From: Actinomycetota bacterium
GTDB lineage: Bacteria; Actinomycetota; Actinomycetes; Mycobacteriales; Micromonosporaceae
DNA: 7,096 nt
Assembly (NCBI GenBank): GCA_005885115.1
Contig: VAXX01000177.1
Span: 1 to 7,096, forward strand
Reading direction: 5' to 3'
How positions within the stretch are numbered: the stretch's first letter is position 1; the number at the start of each line of letters is the position of its first letter. The position numbers and the translations under genes are program-made. Positions 5,547 through 7,096 of the stretch are shown one piece after another. A model generated the notes under the pieces. The model did no database searches, was not told the origin of the DNA, and was given only the letters and a program-made list of their open reading frames with translations.

Positions 5547-7096
5547 GCTGCGGATCCGGGCCAAGCTCGCCATTCTCGTCACCATTCCGCTGCTGGCCGT
5601 CGTCGGCCTGACCGTACCGGTGGTCCTCGAACGGGTCGCCCAGGCCGGCCGGGCCGCCGATACCGCCAGAGCGGTCCGGATCGCCGGACAGGTCGGCGCG
5701 CTCGTCCAGGATCTCCAGCAGGAGCGGCTGCTCGCGGTCGGTTCGCTGTTCCGGCTGGTCGATCCGGCCCGGCTGCGCGCCCAGGTGGACACCGTGACCG
5801 AGCACGTCGCCGACCTCCAGGCCAGCCTGGCCGGTTCCGGAAGCGCCGGCTCACCCAGCGCCGGCTCAGCCAGCGGCGGCTCGGCCGAGGTGGCCAGGGC
5901 CGTGGACGGCATCCGTGGACTGGTCGACCTGCGGGCCGGGGCGCTGGCCGGTACCGCGCCGGTGGACCGGCTCGTCCCGGCGTACGGGGCGGTGATCACC
6001 AGGGTCATCGACGCGCTGCGGCTGGAGCAGGTCGTGGACGTGCGCACCACCGAGGGGCGGCAGGTGGTGGCGCTGGACGCGGCACTGCGCACCGACGAGG
6101 GGATCAGCGCCGGATCCGGGTACCTGCTCATCGCGGTGGCGACGAAGGATCCCCGGGCGCTGGTGCCGTACCTGACCAACCTGGCCGTACTCCAGGCCAC
6201 CGCCGCACGGTTCACCACGTTCGCCACGGCGGCTCAGACCGCCCTCTACACCAAGGTGCAGAACGAGCTGAACGCCCGGCTGGGCAAGGACTTCGCGGTC
6301 ACCGCCGACACCGATCCGACCCCGGTCATCGCCCGGCTGACCCCACAGGTCGCGCTCGCCGGACTGGAGTCGATGATCGGCGTCGGCCGGGTGGTCGAGC
6401 AGAAGATCGTCTCCGACGTCACCGCCGAGGTCAACCGCAAACAGCGCAGCGCGCTGGCCACCGCGTACCTGGTCGGTGGGCTGGCCGTGCTGGTCCTGCT
6501 CGGGGTGGTGCTGCTGTGCGTCGCGGTCGCCCGGGCGGTGGCCCGGCCGCTGAGCCGGTTGACCCGCTCGGCGGACCGGGTGGCCCGGGCCGCCGAGACC
6601 GAGCTGGTCCGGGTCGCCGACGACGAGTCCGAGGCGTCGGCCCCGGTCCACCTGGAACCGGTGAACGTCCGGGCCCGCGACGAGATCGGCGACCTGGCCC
6701 GGGCGTTCGAGCGGGTCCAGGGTACGGCGACCCGGCTGGTCGAGCGGCAGGTGCTGAGCCGGCGCAACGTGGCGCAGATGTTCGGGCACGTCGGCCGGCG
6801 TACCCAGAACCTGGTCGGGCGGCAGATCGCGCTCATCGACCGGCTGGAGCGCGACGAGTCCGACCCGGACCGGCTGGAGTACCTGTACCGGCTCGACCAC
6901 GTGTCCAGCCGGCTACGGCGCAACGCCGGCAGCCTGGTCGTACTGTCCGGGGCCACCGGCGCCAACGAGCAGCACGAGCCGATGGCGCTGGCCGACGTGG
7001 TCCGGCTGGCGCTGGCCGAGATCGAGGACTTCGTCCGGGTGGACGTGGAGGTACCGGACGGGATCACGCTCGTACCCAATGTGGTCAACGACATCG
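5533..7096 (+). CDS. Membrane sensor histidine kinase with NIT-like sensor domain (3' truncated by window edge)
   Basis: The first 521 codons are present. A short basic N-terminus leads to TM1 (about residues 11-31), then an all-helical extracytoplasmic domain (about 40-300) that looks like a NIT (nitrate/nitrite-sensing) domain: LVQDLQQERLLAVGSLF at 57-73 has the conserved Glu64-Arg65. TM2 is about 310-333, and a HAMP region follows (ARPLSRLTRSADRV, then RDEIGDLARAFERV). The dimerisation region is of the actinobacterial CvnA/NIT type: GHVGRRTQNLVGRQIALIDRLE, then YRLDHVSSRLRRNAGSLVVLSG with His456 as likely phosphoacceptor. The ATPase domain has only begun; its N box lies beyond the edge. 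GTG 5533 is the first start after the in-frame TGA 5497-5499 and has GGGAG seven bases upstream. Relatives usually precede roadblock/LC7, DUF742 and Ras-like GTPase genes (a conservon). The ligand is unknown; the NIT name does not prove nitrate sensing. Confidence 0.88.
   Translation, partial: MLLGRLRIRAKLAILVTIPLLAVVGLTVPVVLERVAQAGRAADTARAVRIAGQVGALVQDLQQERLLAVGSLFRLVDPARLRAQVDTVTEHVADLQASLAGSGSAGSPSAGSASGGSAEVARAVDGIRGLVDLRAGALAGTAPVDRLVPAYGAVITRVIDALRLEQVVDVRTTEGRQVVALDAALRTDEGISAGSGYLLIAVATKDPRALVPYLTNLAVLQATAARFTTFATAAQTALYTKVQNELNARLGKDFAVTADTDPTPVIARLTPQVALAGLESMIGVGRVVEQKIVSDVTAEVNRKQRSALATAYLVGGLAVLVLLGVVLLCVAVARAVARPLSRLTRSADRVARAAETELVRVADDESEASAPVHLEPVNVRARDEIGDLARAFERVQGTATRLVERQVLSRRNVAQMFGHVGRRTQNLVGRQIALIDRLERDESDPDRLEYLYRLDHVSSRLRRNAGSLVVLSGATGANEQHEPMALADVVRLALAEIEDFVRVDVEVPDGITLVPNVVNDI
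5842..5886 (+). repeat. Three tandem 15-bp in-frame repeats in the kinase sensor domain
   Basis: The unit AGCGCCGGCTCACCC at 5842-5856 is repeated at 5857-5871 with one change and at 5872-5886 with more. The units encode SAGSP, SAGSA and SGGSA (residues 104-118). The whole makes a flexible Ser/Gly/Ala linker inside the otherwise helical NIT-like domain. Because the unit is a multiple of three, copy number could change without breaking the frame. Confidence 0.85.

Noticed and set aside
5360..5611. 83-codon plus-strand ORF from TTG 5360 through the intergenic region into the kinase
   Set aside because: TTG start without a ribosome binding site. It overlaps the kinase TM1 coding region in another frame and has no recognisable features.

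Overview
The window looks like chromosomal DNA from a high-GC actinobacterium, most likely Micromonosporaceae. GC content is very high, nearly all third codon positions are G or C, GTG starts are common, and the gene order alaS-ruvX-mltG-aroE is the actinobacterial arrangement. All recognisable genes are on the plus strand. The family assignment is inferred from style and gene order only.

Positions 1-5302 hold a tightly packed housekeeping operon. It begins with the last 25 codons of a small upstream protein, probably DUF6167-like. Then come alanyl-tRNA synthetase (alaS), the RuvX/YqgF RNase H-fold protein, the endolytic murein transglycosylase MltG, and shikimate dehydrogenase (aroE). Junctions are overlapping or nearly so: a 1-nt overlap, a 2-nt gap, a 1-nt (or 4-nt) overlap and an 11-nt overlap. 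This implies one transcript with translational coupling. The odd member is mltG. An in-frame amber codon at 3658-3660 divides it into an N-terminal half with the membrane anchor and a C-terminal half with the catalytic domain. Both halves are in the same reading frame, so the lesion is a substitution (or recoding), not an indel.

Positions 5303-5532 are the only real intergenic space. They hold several inverted repeats. One arm of a nested hairpin can also pair with a downstream arm, and an 8-bp perfect inverted repeat follows directly. A short ORF with a strong ribosome binding site overlaps the start of the next gene.

From 5533 to the right edge runs the first 521 codons of a membrane sensor histidine kinase: TM1, an extracytoplasmic NIT-like domain, TM2, HAMP, an atypical DHp and the start of the ATPase domain. 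It is of the type that heads actinobacterial conservon (cvn) operons. The sensor domain carries three in-frame 15-bp repeats that encode a Ser/Gly/Ala linker.

Across all genes I found 17 in-frame Val GTA codons, and every one is followed by C. This reflects a strong excess of the palindrome GTAC. I see no RNA genes, insertion sequences, CRISPR arrays or phage genes, and no convincing new multi-gene system in the part shown. The items most worth a second look are the amber codon in mltG and the structured leader in front of the kinase.
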